A stretch of DNA of 64,000 bases from Halorarius halobius (GTDB taxonomy: Archaea; Halobacteriota; Halobacteria; Halobacteriales; Haloarculaceae), in assembly GCF_024298865.1 (NCBI RefSeq), contig NZ_CP101161.1, positions 1,633,227 to 1,697,226 of the forward strand. Direction: 5' to 3'. The notes under the pieces are model-generated. The model was given only the letters and a program-made list of their open reading frames with translations, was not told where the DNA came from and did not search any database. The position numbers were made by a program, and so were the translations under genes. Shown in pieces: positions 1 to 9,016 of this stretch (the first letter of the stretch is position 1; each line of letters starts with the position of its first letter).

Positions 1-557
1 GCGTCCCGCTCGGACTCCTCGCGGGGTATCTCGGTGGCTGGGTGAACACCGTCATCATGCGCGTCACGGACATCTTCCTTGCCATCCCGCCCATACTGCT
101 CGCGTTGGCGATAACGGCCGTGCTGTCGGCGAACCTGTGGAACGCCATGATAGCGATCGCGTTCGGCTGGTGGACGTGGTACGCGCGGCTCGTACAGGGC
201 GAGGTGCTCTCGGTGAAGGAAGAGGAGTTCGTCGAGGCCAGCGAGTCACTCGGTGCGGGTTGGTTCCGGGTGGCGTTCAAGGAGATCCTGCCCAACATCG
301 TCGCTCCGCTCACGGTCAAGGCGACCCTCGACATGGGCGCGGTCATCCTCGTCGGGGCCGCGCTGTCGTTCCTCGGGCTCGGTGCCCAACCGCCGACCCC
401 CACGTGGGGCGCGATGATTTCCATCGGCCGTGATCACGTCACCAGCGAGTGGTGGATGGCGACGTTCCCGGGGCTGGCGATCTCGTTCACGGTGCTAGGA
501 TTTAACCTGCTCGGGGACGGTCTTCGTGACATGTTCGACGTGGAGGTGGACGAATGA
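1..557 (+). CDS. ABC transporter permease, dipeptide/oligopeptide DppC type (5' end outside window)
   Basis: The reading frame is open from the first bases of the window, so the N-terminus lies upstream. The visible part is the C-terminal half of a DppC/OppC-type inner-membrane permease. It contains several hydrophobic segments and the coupling-loop (EAA) region around the sequence EASESLGAGWFRVAFKEILP, which contacts the ATPase. The end, GDGLRDMFDVEVDE, is typical for the family. The stop overlaps the start of the next gene by four bases (ATGA), so it is co-translated with the two ATPases downstream. The substrate cannot be read from the sequence. Peptide/nickel-family importers in haloarchaea also carry sugars and other small organics. 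Confidence 0.9.
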   Translation, partial: VPLGLLAGYLGGWVNTVIMRVTDIFLAIPPILLALAITAVLSANLWNAMIAIAFGWWTWYARLVQGEVLSVKEEEFVEASESLGAGWFRVAFKEILPNIVAPLTVKATLDMGAVILVGAALSFLGLGAQPPTPTWGAMISIGRDHVTSEWWMATFPGLAISFTVLGFNLLGDGLRDMFDVEVDE

Positions 558-1699
558 GCGCCGATCGCGGCGAGGGTCCGCTACTCGAGGTCGAGAACCT
601 CCACGTTCAGTTCGCGACATCGTCAGGGACCGCCGAGGTGATCAACGGCGTCGACCTGACAATCGAGGAAGGCGAGACGGTCGCACTCGTCGGCGAAACC
701 GGCTGTGGGAAGAGCGTGACCGTCAAATCCATCCTCGGACTCCTGTCACAGCCGCCGGCGAAGATTCCCAAGGGCTCGATCAAGTTCCGCGGGCAGGAAC
801 TGCTCGGGCTTCCGGACGAGGAGATGCGGCAGTACCGGGGGCAACAGATCAGCATGATCCTCCAGAACCCGATGACGGCGCTCAACCCCATCTTCACGGT
901 CGGCGAGCAGATGCTCGACGTGCTCCGCTGGCAGGGCGAGCGGCGTGTCGGGGTGACGAAGTACGTCCGGTCGAAGTTCAGCGACAACAGCGAGCACCGC
1001 GAGCGCGCCCTCGACATGCTTGACCGCGTGAACATCCCGGCTCCCGAACGCGTGTTCGAGTCGTATCCGGTCGAACTGTCGGGGGGGATGCGGCAACGTG
1101 TCCTCATCGCGATTGCATTGCTCTCGGAGCCGGAGTTACTGATCGCCGACGAACCCGGAACCGCACTGGACGTAACGACCGAAGACAAGATCCTCTCGTT
1201 GCTGAACGAGATGATCGAGGAAACGGACGCGAGCGTTCTCTACATTACACACGACCTCGGTGTTGCACGGCAGGTAAGCCAAGAGATTAACGTCATGTAC
1301 GCAGGAGAGATCGTCGAGCACGGACCAACAAGCGAGTTGTTCGAAGCGCCGAAACATCCCTACACTCGTGGTCTTCTCGACAGCATTCCGCAACTGTCGC
1401 GGGATATCGGGAGCGGCATTCCGGGTGAAATCCCCGACTACACCGCGCCTCCGACCGGTTGTCGGTTCGCTCCCCGGTGTTCACATGCCGAACCGGAGTG
1501 TACCGAGGTCCATCCGTTCCAGCGGTCAGTCGGTCCCGACCGGTCCGTCGGTTGCCACCTCTACGAGGGTGCGCCGGTGTTCGAGCGGCACTCGGAACTG
1601 GCGCGTGAAGACGTGTACATCGGGCCGCCGCCGTGGGACGAAGAGACGACCGACGAGTCGGTCCGGACGATGATGCCGGAAGAGGGGGAGGATCAGTAG
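554..1699 (+). CDS. ABC transporter ATP-binding protein, DppD/OppD type
   Basis: A 381-residue ATPase of the dipeptide/oligopeptide importer family. It shows Walker A GETGCGKS, signature LSGGMRQR, Walker B LLIADEPGTALD and the H-loop in YITHDLGV. The usual DEPTTALD is DEPGTALD here, a small change at the D-loop approach. The C-terminal oligo_HPY extension is present, with its cysteine cluster (GCRFAPRCSHAEPEC), which in relatives can bind an iron-sulfur cluster. It overlaps the permease by four bases and is followed directly by the second ATPase. It works as a heterodimer with that protein on the cytoplasmic face. Confidence 0.93.
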   Translation: MSADRGEGPLLEVENLHVQFATSSGTAEVINGVDLTIEEGETVALVGETGCGKSVTVKSILGLLSQPPAKIPKGSIKFRGQELLGLPDEEMRQYRGQQISMILQNPMTALNPIFTVGEQMLDVLRWQGERRVGVTKYVRSKFSDNSEHRERALDMLDRVNIPAPERVFESYPVELSGGMRQRVLIAIALLSEPELLIADEPGTALDVTTEDKILSLLNEMIEETDASVLYITHDLGVARQVSQEINVMYAGEIVEHGPTSELFEAPKHPYTRGLLDSIPQLSRDIGSGIPGEIPDYTAPPTGCRFAPRCSHAEPECTEVHPFQRSVGPDRSVGCHLYEGAPVFERHSELAREDVYIGPPPWDEETTDESVRTMMPEEGEDQ

Positions 1700-2752
1700 A
1701 TGTCCCAGCAGGTGACCTTCGACGGGCCGCTGGAGATCAAGCCCGACGCCGAGCAGGCGGTGCGGGCCGTCGACGTGAAGAAGCACTTCCCCGTCAACGA
1801 GGGGCTGTTGGGCGGTCAGACCGGCAAGGTCCGTGCGGTGGACGGCGTCTCGTTCAGCATCCCGAAAGGCGAGACGTTCGGCCTCGTCGGCGAGTCGGGC
1901 TCCGGGAAGACGACGCTCGGCAAGACCCTGTTGCATCTCCACACGCCGACAGCCGGCTCCGTCGAGGTCGCTGGCCAGCAACTCGGCGACCTCTCGAAGC
2001 GCGAGATGCGCGCGTTCCGCCGACATATGCAGGTCGTGTTCCAGGATCCGACGTCGAGCCTGAACCCTCGCAAGCGTGTCCGCCAGATCATCACCGAACC
2101 GATGCGCATCCACGACATCGGCTCCGAAGCCGAGCGGACGGAACGGGCCTCGGAACTGCTCGAGATCGTCGGTCTCCCCCAGGAGTACCTGCACCGCCAT
2201 CCGACGGCGCTGTCCGGCGGGCAGAAGCAACGCGTCGGCATCGCCCGCGCCGTCGCCGCGAACCCCGAGTTCGTCGTCCTCGACGAACCGACGAGCGCAC
2301 TCGACGTGAGCGTCCAGGCCCGCATCGTCAACCTCTTCGAGGATCTGCAGGAACGGTTCGGCCTCACCTACCTGTTCATCACGCACGACCTCTCGCTCGT
2401 GAAGAACATCGCCGACTGGATCGGAGTCATGTACCTCGGGCGCCTCGTCGAGGTAGGCCCCACCGAGAGGGTGTTCCGGAACCCACAGCACCCATACACG
2501 CGGGCGTTGCTGTCCGCGATTCCGACCATCAGCGAGGCCGACGAGCGCCTGAAGCCCGGCGACATCACGCTCGAGGGCGAGATCCCCGACCCCCGCGAGA
2601 AACCGAGCGGCTGTGCGTTCCGATCGCGTTGCAAGCATGAGTTCCCCGCGTGTGCGAACGCGGAACCCGAGTTCTACGACGTCGGCGAGAGCCACTACAC
2701 TCGGTGCTTCCTCCACGACGCCGACCACGAACCGGACGGCCCCCCCTGGTGA
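1700..2752 (+). CDS. ABC transporter ATP-binding protein, DppF/OppF type
   Basis: A 350-residue ATPase that starts on the base after the preceding stop codon. Walker A is GESGSGKT, the signature LSGGQKQR, Walker B VVLDEPTSALD and the H-loop FITHDLSL. The C-terminal tail has the oligo_HPY motif with cysteines (GCAFRSRCKHEFPAC). It pairs with the upstream DppD-like subunit. The 47-base gap to the hydantoinase-B gene suggests that transport and hydrolysis are expressed together, so the cargo may be a cyclic amide or a peptide-like compound. That last point is inference from context only. Confidence 0.93.
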   Translation: MSQQVTFDGPLEIKPDAEQAVRAVDVKKHFPVNEGLLGGQTGKVRAVDGVSFSIPKGETFGLVGESGSGKTTLGKTLLHLHTPTAGSVEVAGQQLGDLSKREMRAFRRHMQVVFQDPTSSLNPRKRVRQIITEPMRIHDIGSEAERTERASELLEIVGLPQEYLHRHPTALSGGQKQRVGIARAVAANPEFVVLDEPTSALDVSVQARIVNLFEDLQERFGLTYLFITHDLSLVKNIADWIGVMYLGRLVEVGPTERVFRNPQHPYTRALLSAIPTISEADERLKPGDITLEGEIPDPREKPSGCAFRSRCKHEFPACANAEPEFYDVGESHYTRCFLHDADHEPDGPPW

Positions 2753-2799
2753 GCCCAGGAGGGCCCCGAACAGCTTTCGACCGACTAAACCAACCGACG

Positions 2800-4545
2800 A
2801 TGACGAACGACATGACCGACCTATCGGCTACCGAGACGACTCGAGTGCAGAACCCCGCCACGGTCGAGGTGATCCGCAACTACCTCCACTCGGCGGCTCG
2901 GGAGATGATGCGAACGCTCGTCCGCACCGCCTACAACACGACGATCTACGAGATGCTCGACTTCGGCATCTCGATTTACGACGTCGACCTCGACCTCGTG
3001 GCCGAGGCCCCGGGACTGACGCTGTTCCTGGGTGCCAACGACTACGGTGTCGAGAAAGCCATCGACTACGTCGGTGCCGAGAACATCAACCAAGGCGACG
3101 TGGTCCTGATGAACTACCCGTACTGGAGTTCGGCCCATACGCTCGATCCGTGTCTCATCTCGCCGGTGTTCCACGACGGAGACCGCGTCGGCTACGTCGT
3201 CGTTCGGGCCCACTGGATGGACATGGGCGCGAAGGATGCGGCGTACGTCCACGATTCGACGGAACTGTACCAGGAGGGGCTGATCTTCCCCGGGACGAAG
3301 ATCTACGAAGGGGGCGAGCCGGACGAGGAGATGCTCGAACTGTTGCGGTTCAACACCCGGATGTCGAAGAAAGTTCTCGGCGATCTCAACGCCCAGATAT
3401 CCGCGCTCCGCGTCGGTCGGCGGCGGTACAGGGAGCTGTACGACCGGTACAGCGCCGCAACCGTCTCGGGAGCGGTCGACGAGATCGTCTTGCACGGCGC
3501 GACGCAGGCCAAGGAGGGCGTCCGAGAGTTGCCCGACGGCACGTGGTACGCCGAGGACTATCTCGACGACGACGGCGTGACTGACGACCCTGTACGGATG
3601 GCCGTTGAGGTCACCGTTGACGGCGATCAGTTCGAAGTGGATTTCTCGGATTCGTCGGAGCAGGTAGAGGGGCCCGTGAATCTCCCCTACGGGAAGACAC
3701 AGACGATGGGGAAACTAGCGCTCAAGACGCTCACGACGGCCAGCGAACCCACGAACGCCGGCCACTACGCCCCGCTGTCCGTCGTCGCTCCCGAGGGCAA
3801 CCTGTTCCACGCCACGCCGCCGGCGCCGACGTTCACGCAGTGGCCCGCGCACACGGGAATGATGATGGTGTACGAGGCGCTCGCCGAGGGGATGCCCGAG
3901 CGAATTCCCGCGAGCTCGGGCGGGGATCTCGGTGCGGTCATGTTCTGGGGCGATCGGCCGAGTCGTGACGAGTCGTTCATGATGGGTTGCAACGAGGGGG
4001 TCGGCTGGGGTGCGACCGTCGACCACGACGGGGTCAACGGCGTTATGAACATCACCGAGAGCAACGTCCGGAACACGCCGGTCGAGGTGATGGAGGCGGG
4101 GACGCCGCTTCTGGTCGAACGCGTGGAGCTCCGAGCGGATTCGGGCGGCCCTGGCCGGCATCGCGGCGGCCTCGGTATCCAGAAGGACTACCGGTTCACC
4201 CACGACGCGAAGGCGCTGGCGACGGTGAAGAAGACGAAGACGGACAACTGGGGCATCGGCGGCGGCAAGTCGGGAGCCCGCAACGCGGTCGTGTTGCGGC
4301 CCGGTACCGACGAGGAGGTGTCGACCGGAACCTTCCGTGACTCGTTCAAGGCTGGCGAGATGCTGTCGAACCGGACGGCGGGCGGCGGCGGCTACGGCGA
4401 CCCACACGAGCGGCCACCGGAGGCAGTGCAGGCGGACGTCGTCGACGGCTACGTGACCCGGGAGGCGGCCCGCGAGGAGTACGGCGTCGTCCTCGACGAG
4501 GACGGCACCATCGACCGCGAGGCGACACGGTCACGACGAGAATGA
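2800..4545 (+). CDS. hyuB: Hydantoinase B / oxoprolinase family protein (HyuB)
   Basis: A 581-residue protein of the HyuB / acetone-carboxylase-alpha superfamily. Family signs are the early stretch VIRNYLHSAAREMMRTLVRT, the substrate-domain GANDYG, the central GPVNLPYGKTQTMGKLALK and the glycine-rich RADSGGPGRHRGGLG near the end. HyuB normally works with an ATP-dependent HyuA to open 5-membered cyclic amides (hydantoins, 5-oxoproline). No HyuA gene is in the window, so it must lie upstream or elsewhere. The reading frame is open 50 codons further upstream, but ATG 2800 fits the family N-terminus and avoids overlap with the ATPase gene. An L-2-hydroxyglutarate-oxidase-like gene follows. Confidence 0.85.
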   Translation: MTNDMTDLSATETTRVQNPATVEVIRNYLHSAAREMMRTLVRTAYNTTIYEMLDFGISIYDVDLDLVAEAPGLTLFLGANDYGVEKAIDYVGAENINQGDVVLMNYPYWSSAHTLDPCLISPVFHDGDRVGYVVVRAHWMDMGAKDAAYVHDSTELYQEGLIFPGTKIYEGGEPDEEMLELLRFNTRMSKKVLGDLNAQISALRVGRRRYRELYDRYSAATVSGAVDEIVLHGATQAKEGVRELPDGTWYAEDYLDDDGVTDDPVRMAVEVTVDGDQFEVDFSDSSEQVEGPVNLPYGKTQTMGKLALKTLTTASEPTNAGHYAPLSVVAPEGNLFHATPPAPTFTQWPAHTGMMMVYEALAEGMPERIPASSGGDLGAVMFWGDRPSRDESFMMGCNEGVGWGATVDHDGVNGVMNITESNVRNTPVEVMEAGTPLLVERVELRADSGGPGRHRGGLGIQKDYRFTHDAKALATVKKTKTDNWGIGGGKSGARNAVVLRPGTDEEVSTGTFRDSFKAGEMLSNRTAGGGGYGDPHERPPEAVQADVVDGYVTREAAREEYGVVLDEDGTIDREATRSRRE

Positions 4546-4597
4546 GCCCTTTCGACGTACATATGACGACGATGCACCTATCCGGAGTCGAGGACAC

Positions 4598-5806
4598 ATG
4601 ACGGACCACGACATCGCCATCGTCGGCGGTGGCATCTTCGGCGTCTCCGTAGCCAAACATCTCGCGGAGCGAGCCGACTACGACATCTGCGTGATCGAGA
4701 AGGAGTACCAGCTGGCTACTCACCAGAGCGGTCGCAACTCCGGCGTCTTGCATCCGGGCCTCGCACTTGGTCTCGAACCCGGGACCCGAAAGGCCGAGTT
4801 CGCGATCGAAGGAAGTCGACGACTCCGCGAGTACTGTCGCGAGCGGGATCTCCCGATTCGGGACACCGGGCTCATGTTGGTCGCAACCGACGACGCCGAG
4901 GAGGAACAGCTCGGCACCGTGCAGGACCGTGCCGCCGACCTGGGAATCGAGCTCGAGCGACTCGACGAGGACGGGATCGCGGAGTACGAACCGAACGTGG
5001 ACGGCCAGGCCGGCCTTTACACCCCGGATTCGTCGACCGTCGACACCCACCCGATCACGTACGAGATGGCCAAGGACGCACGTAGGGAGGGGGTCGAGTT
5101 CTACATGGGGACCGAAGTCGAGGGGGTCGAACGTGACAGGGACGGCATCACCGTGGAGACCACCAAGGGGGCCATCAACGCCGACTATCTGGTCAACGCG
5201 GCCGGGACGGCCGCAGTACATATCGCGCACGAACTCGGCCTCGCCGAGGAGTTCAGCTCGGTCCCGTTCCGGGGGCAGTACTACGAGCTGACGACCGGGC
5301 GGCGTGACCTGGTCCGGACGAACGTCTATCCCGTCTCGATGCCGCCACGGGTGCCGAATCAGGTCGGCGTCCACTTCACCCGGCGGCCGGACAACAAGGT
5401 CATCGTCGGCCCCACGGGGATGATCGCGCTCGGGCTCGACACGTACGGCGTGACCGACTTCGACCTGAGTGAGGTAGCGAAGACGGTCTCGTCGTCCAAC
5501 TTCTGGCGGTTCATCGGTTCCCCGGATACCATGCGCATCGCGTGGCGGGAACTCAACAAGACGTACCGGAAGGACGTCTTCCTGAAACACTGCCGGAAGC
5601 TCGTCCCCACCCTCGAGGACGCGGACATCTCGCGGAGCTACGTCGGCATCTCGCACTACGTTCTGGACCGGAAGGGACGGGTCGGTGACGCGTCACGATT
5701 CGAGACCGGCGAGCGCTCGTTCCATATCTTGCGGCCGAAACCCGGGCTGACGTCCTCGCTCGCGATCGGGGAGTACGTTGCCGACCAGGTCGAGGCCGAT
5801 CTGTAG
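4598..5806 (+). CDS. lhgO: FAD-dependent L-2-hydroxyglutarate oxidase-like protein
   Basis: A 402-residue flavoprotein of the DAO fold. The N-terminus has the dinucleotide-binding motif IVGGGIFGVSVAKHL, and the HQSGRNSGVLHPG stretch is a close match to the signature of L-2-hydroxyglutarate oxidases (LhgO/L2HGDH). The C-terminus ends in a second FAD contact region (RPKPGLTSSLAIGEYVA). The family oxidises L-2-hydroxyglutarate to 2-oxoglutarate and passes electrons to the respiratory chain. Placed behind a hydantoinase/oxoprolinase subunit and an importer, it may clear a hydroxy-acid product of that pathway, though other 2-hydroxy acids are possible substrates. Confidence 0.8.
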   Translation: MTDHDIAIVGGGIFGVSVAKHLAERADYDICVIEKEYQLATHQSGRNSGVLHPGLALGLEPGTRKAEFAIEGSRRLREYCRERDLPIRDTGLMLVATDDAEEEQLGTVQDRAADLGIELERLDEDGIAEYEPNVDGQAGLYTPDSSTVDTHPITYEMAKDARREGVEFYMGTEVEGVERDRDGITVETTKGAINADYLVNAAGTAAVHIAHELGLAEEFSSVPFRGQYYELTTGRRDLVRTNVYPVSMPPRVPNQVGVHFTRRPDNKVIVGPTGMIALGLDTYGVTDFDLSEVAKTVSSSNFWRFIGSPDTMRIAWRELNKTYRKDVFLKHCRKLVPTLEDADISRSYVGISHYVLDRKGRVGDASRFETGERSFHILRPKPGLTSSLAIGEYVADQVEADL

Positions 5807-6622
5807 ATCGCCCGACCCGACACGCCCGGGCGCGAGATCTCATCAGTCAAACCGATAGGCTTTTATTGGTATGACAGAACGTACCAGATGCCGGCGTCAG
5901 CGGCTAGTCTGTCATTCCAGCACGTACCTACCGTTTCCGGGACGCCGTTGCCCTGTCGCCGGCACTACCTCCTGTCGCGTCGGACGTCCGGCTATACTCG
6001 CCCCAACGGTAGCGTATCACGTGGAGGGATGCCGTGCGTCGGACCCGGGAGACCGTCCCTCGAGTAGCGCCTTCGCCGGATTCGGTGTCGAGCATGAGAC
6101 GTGTATCCTCCCGGGGTCCACTGTGATCGACTACCAGATGGAAATATAATAAATTGTATTACTGGAGCAAGAGCGCGAAAGTTCGATTCAAGGTGAAAAA
6201 GGCTCCGGGTAGTCTGCAAAAATGGTCCATACATGCTTGAAATTATCAATTAATAAAAATTTTTAGAACTAACAGGACTGGAGAAACTTAGGGGCGGGCG
6301 CGGTATGTGATGGGATAGTTTCGCACATTATTTTACGAAAATACGCACCAAAACAGCTATGTATACTATATCACAGATTCAAGCTGATCTATTAATCCAT
6401 TCTCTACGCGTTTGTTGTTACGATTATTTCTATCGGGAATGCCTGGGCCCACTCCGGCGAGCGACCGGGTGGACACGTCCCCACCGCCCGGACTCCACGC
6501 CGCCTTGCCGTCCGCTGACCTCCTGGCATCGGGGTGTCTCGGTCGACGTCGGCGTTCACATTGGAGTGGTTATATTCTCCGGTTTGGGAAGTGTTGATAT
6601 CCCTTTGAACCGAACGCGGACC
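5807..6622. other. Gene-poor stretch, partly AT-rich
   Basis: No recognisable gene in about 0.8 kb. A TATA-like GGCTTTTATTGG lies at about 5859-5870 just before a 92-codon open frame (5871-6149), but that product is Arg/Cys/Pro-rich, unlike haloarchaeal proteins, and is not a credible gene. From about 6150 to 6420 the base composition drops sharply and stop codons are frequent. This is the left shoulder of the low-GC insert, or an eroded intergenic region, and also holds the promoter of the SDR fragment that starts at 6623. Confidence 0.55.
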
Positions 6623-7249
6623 ATGGATTCAGGGACGCCGCTCGCCGGTACGGTTGCAGTGGTGACTGGAGCGAGTTCGGGTATCGGGAAAGCCACGGCC
6701 GCCTCCCTCGCACGGTATGGGTCCGACGTGGGGCTCGTCGCCCGACGACAATCCCGTCTGGAGGCTCTCGCTTCGCGACTGCGTGACGAACACGGCGTTG
6801 CGGCGATGCCGGTGCCGACCGACGTGAGCGATGAAACGGCGGTATCAGCAGCCGTCGAGTCGGTGATCGATGAGTTTGGTCGCATAGATACCGTCGTCAG
6901 CAACGCGGGCGTGAGTGCCGGCGAGGGGTCGTCGATACCCGAGGTCGATATGGACGATTTCGAGACTGTCAACGCCGTCAACATCGACGGCACGTTCTAC
7001 GTCGTTCGGAACACAATGGACCATCTCGCCGAGACATCCGGCACCCTGATCTTCGTGGGGAGCTTCGACGGACATTATCCACGTCCGGACAATCCGATTT
7101 ACACAGCGAGCAAATGGTGGTTGCGGGGGTTCGCTCACAGTATCGAAGTAGAAGCAGGCGACCGAGATATCGGCGTGCCCCTCGTACGCTGCCCAGGGGT
7201 AGGCTTCGGCGGCCGGAACGGGCGGTTCTCACCTTTGAGGGCGTTCTAG
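6623..7249 (+). pseudogene. Truncated short-chain dehydrogenase (C-terminus lost)
   Basis: An SDR whose N-terminal part is intact: the NAD(P)-binding TGASSGIG, the NAG of SNAGVS, and the catalytic YTASK followed by WWLRGFAHS. It aligns along its length with the complete 252-residue SDR at 17175-17933 up to about base 7186. After that, homology stops and the frame runs into unrelated sequence that ends in a stop at 7249. About 50 C-terminal residues, including the end of the Rossmann fold, are replaced. Read on the other strand, the replacing bases encode a transposase-like HTH, so an IS insertion is the likely cause. The 208-residue product is probably non-functional. Confidence 0.75.
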
Positions 7250-7370
7250 AGAGACCGCTCCTCGAGTCTACTCAGCCAGTAGTAGACGATCGACTGGGGG
7301 ATACCGTATCGGCGCTCGATTGCAGTCATGTCGACAATAACAACAGTACGTATGTTAAGCTTCTCCGGTG
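7187..7370 (-). mobile_element. Remnant of an IS transposase N-terminal HTH (IS630-like)
   Basis: On the minus strand, bases about 7370 to 7187 encode a helix-turn-helix of the kind at the start of IS630-like transposases: TAIERRYGIPQSIVYYWL, then SRLEERSL, an in-frame TAG, then NALKGENRPFRPPKPTPGQR. The last piece resembles the RPGRPPKLT linker that follows the HTH in those enzymes. No catalytic DDE domain is present and a stop interrupts the frame, so this is a dead fragment. It abuts the point where the SDR gene at 6623 loses homology. The family assignment is from memory of the motif pattern and is moderate. Confidence 0.5.
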
Positions 7371-7444
7371 TCGGTTCGCTCCCGTCCCGCACACCTCTCG
7401 CCGAGAGGGTCACCGTCCGAAGGAAGGATACCCAGATAGGCCGG

Positions 7445-8206
7445 TCAGTAGTTCAGATTGAGCTCAACGACGTTGACAGAGTCTTGGACGAGTTTGGGAA
7501 TCTCCTCGGTGAACCGCTCGTCCTTCATCCGACTTTTTGGTGCGGATACGCTCATCGCACCGATGACTTCGCCGGAGACCATCTTGATCGGGACGGCTAC
7601 ACAGCGCAGCCCCGCCAGTTTCTCCTCGTCGTCGAGCGCGTAACCCCGCTCACGGACGGTCTCGAGGCACTCGAATAGGGCCTCACGCTCGGTGATGGTG
7701 TGCTCTGTCTCCGCGGGGAGGCCGTGCTCCTCGACGATCTCCTCGACCCGTTCTCTCGGGAGGAACGCGAGGACGGCCTTCCCGAGCGCGTTGTCGTGGA
7801 GGTGTGTCCGGAACCCCTCGTACGTGTTGAGGTCGAGTGCCTGCATGCCCTTTCGCCGGTATAGGTAGACGCCAATTCCCTGCTCCTCGACGAGCAGGTT
7901 GACGAGCTCACCGGTCTCTGTGGCGAGTTTGTTGATCTCCGGTTCGGCGACCTTGAACAAATCCATCCGTGACCTGACGTATCCCCCAAGGTCGAGGAAT
8001 TTCGTCCCGAGGTGGTACTCCGTGTCCGACTGCACCACGTACCCGTGAGACTGGAGCGTCTTGATGTGGTTATGAACCACGCTCTTGCTCAGGTCTAGTC
8101 GCCTCGCCAACTCCGTGACCCCGGTCGGGCCCTCCCGCTTGAGTTCCTCGATAATGGAGAGCGTCTTCTCCGTCGTCCGCACCGGGTGTTTCGCTTCTTC
8201 CGTCAT
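7445..8206 (-). CDS. IclR-family transcriptional regulator
   Basis: A 253-residue IclR protein. The N-terminal winged HTH runs from about residue 8 to 70 ([20 protein letters not shown], then [20 protein letters not shown]). The C-terminal effector domain has the usual [15 protein letters not shown] and GLRCVAVPI stretches. ATG 8206 is chosen because family members begin shortly before the HTH; the frame is open for another 41 codons upstream, but these do not look like IclR. A perfect palindrome sits 35 bases upstream over a TATA-like stretch, which suggests autoregulation. It lies at the left end of the low-GC insert and probably controls the genes there. Confidence 0.88.
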   Translation of the reverse strand: MTEEAKHPVRTTEKTLSIIEELKREGPTGVTELARRLDLSKSVVHNHIKTLQSHGYVVQSDTEYHLGTKFLDLGGYVRSRMDLFKVAEPEINKLATETGELVNLLVEEQGIGVYLYRRKGMQALDLNTYEGFRTHLHDNALGKAVLAFLPRERVEEIVEEHGLPAETEHTITEREALFECLETVRERGYALDDEEKLAGLRCVAVPIKMVSGEVIGAMSVSAPKSRMKDERFTEEIPKLVQDSVNVVELNLNY

Positions 8207-8240
8207 AGTTATCAACTCCAGTCGGATGGACATAAAGTTT

Positions 8241-8257
8241 GTTCTATATTTTAGAAC
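8241..8257. promoter_or_regulatory. Palindrome GTTCTA-N5-TAGAAC, likely IclR operator
   Basis: A perfect 6+6 inverted repeat with a five-base AT spacer (GTTCTATATTTTAGAAC), 35 bases upstream of the IclR start codon. The AT core doubles as a TATA-like element at the expected distance for a minus-strand transcript. IclR dimers bind palindromes of about this size, so self-repression by promoter occlusion is the simplest reading. Confidence 0.5.
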
Positions 8258-8671
8258 GCCACCTTGGTCGAAATATCTGAGAATCCGTGAGAAACACTCT
8301 GCAACGCCGGGGAAGCAACCTCTCACCATGAACTGCCGTTCTGAAATGCTAAACGAAATAAAATAAAATTACTCAATAGCCAATTCGAAATATAGTGCGA
8401 GAGTACTATACTCCGCCATTTATGGTATGTAAACACGAAACACGGGAATCTCCGGAGTGTTCCCTATGCTGAACAATAGCTTCCAGAAGTCTACAAAGTA
8501 GAACGATGTTAACTACATACTAGAATGTCTTGACAGTGGTAACTAAGAGCCGATTTCGGACTACAATTGGATTCCGCCTGGTCGCGAGCGTACTCCGGAC
8601 GGTTAATTCACCGGCCGTCGCTCGACGACGGTGGGGGATGATTGGAGCGTGCGATCCCGGAAATCCCCGCC
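8258..8671. other. AT-rich gene-free stretch
   Basis: No open frame of credible length or familiar sequence on either strand. The first 250 bases are strongly AT-rich. GC rises again from about 8570 toward the SDR tail remnant at 8672, which is consistent with a junction between foreign and resident DNA. Confidence 0.5.
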
Positions 8672-8798
8672 TCAGTACCGGGTTGACCCCGAGTCCACGT
8701 TGATGTCCTTTGGGTGATATGCTTGCTCTTCTCGCTCGTCAGGTACGCGACCATGTTCGCCATATCCTCCGGATCGGCGTTATCCTTGAACGGGACTT
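8672..8798 (-). pseudogene. SDR C-terminal remnant, frameshifted
   Basis: Reading the minus strand from about 8798, the sequence gives DPEDMANMVAYLTSEKSKHI, then after a one-base shift KDINVDSGSTRY and a stop (TCA at 8672-8674). This matches the tail of the intact FabG-like SDR at 30277-31047 (DPEDVADMVAYL, then QDISVDSGATWY). The N-terminal three quarters are absent. It abuts an EamA transporter remnant in opposite orientation, so the junction at about 8798 marks a rearrangement. Confidence 0.7.
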
Positions 8799-9016
8799 TA
8801 CGTCTTCGCCGTGGGCCTCTGCATCACCGTGAGCATCTCGCGTTCTTCCATGCTCTCTCACTTGGTCCGGTGAGTATCGTCGCGCCGGTGTTTGGTCTCT
8901 TTCTTGTCACGAGTTCCCTGTTCGGCGTCTTCCTCCTTGACGAGGTCCTGGCGCTCCACCGTGGTTTCGGCATTACTCTCGCGATGCTCGCTATTGCTCT
9001 CCTCTTGCTGGAGTGA
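8799..9016 (+). pseudogene. EamA/DMT transporter C-terminal remnant, frameshifted
   Basis: From 8799 one frame gives YVFAVGLCITVSI. After a shift near 8838 another frame gives AFFHALSLGPVSIVAPVFGL and continues as FLVTSSLFGVFLLDEVLALH to a stop at 9014-9016. Together they match the second half of the intact half-size EamA protein at 38798-39214 (YVLGAGVCITVSI, then LAFFRALSLGPVSVVVPVFG). The front half is missing here, and a matching front-end fragment lies at 11756-11848. The gene is broken and non-functional. Confidence 0.72.

Noticed and set aside
1526..2728. 400-codon open frame on the minus strand over the DppF gene
   Set aside because: Arg/His-rich shadow of a GC-rich gene; no family features, while the plus strand has full ATPase motifs.
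5871..6149. 92-codon open frame behind a TATA-like box
   Set aside because: Cys/Arg/Pro-rich and not acidic; no family; next to decayed sequence.
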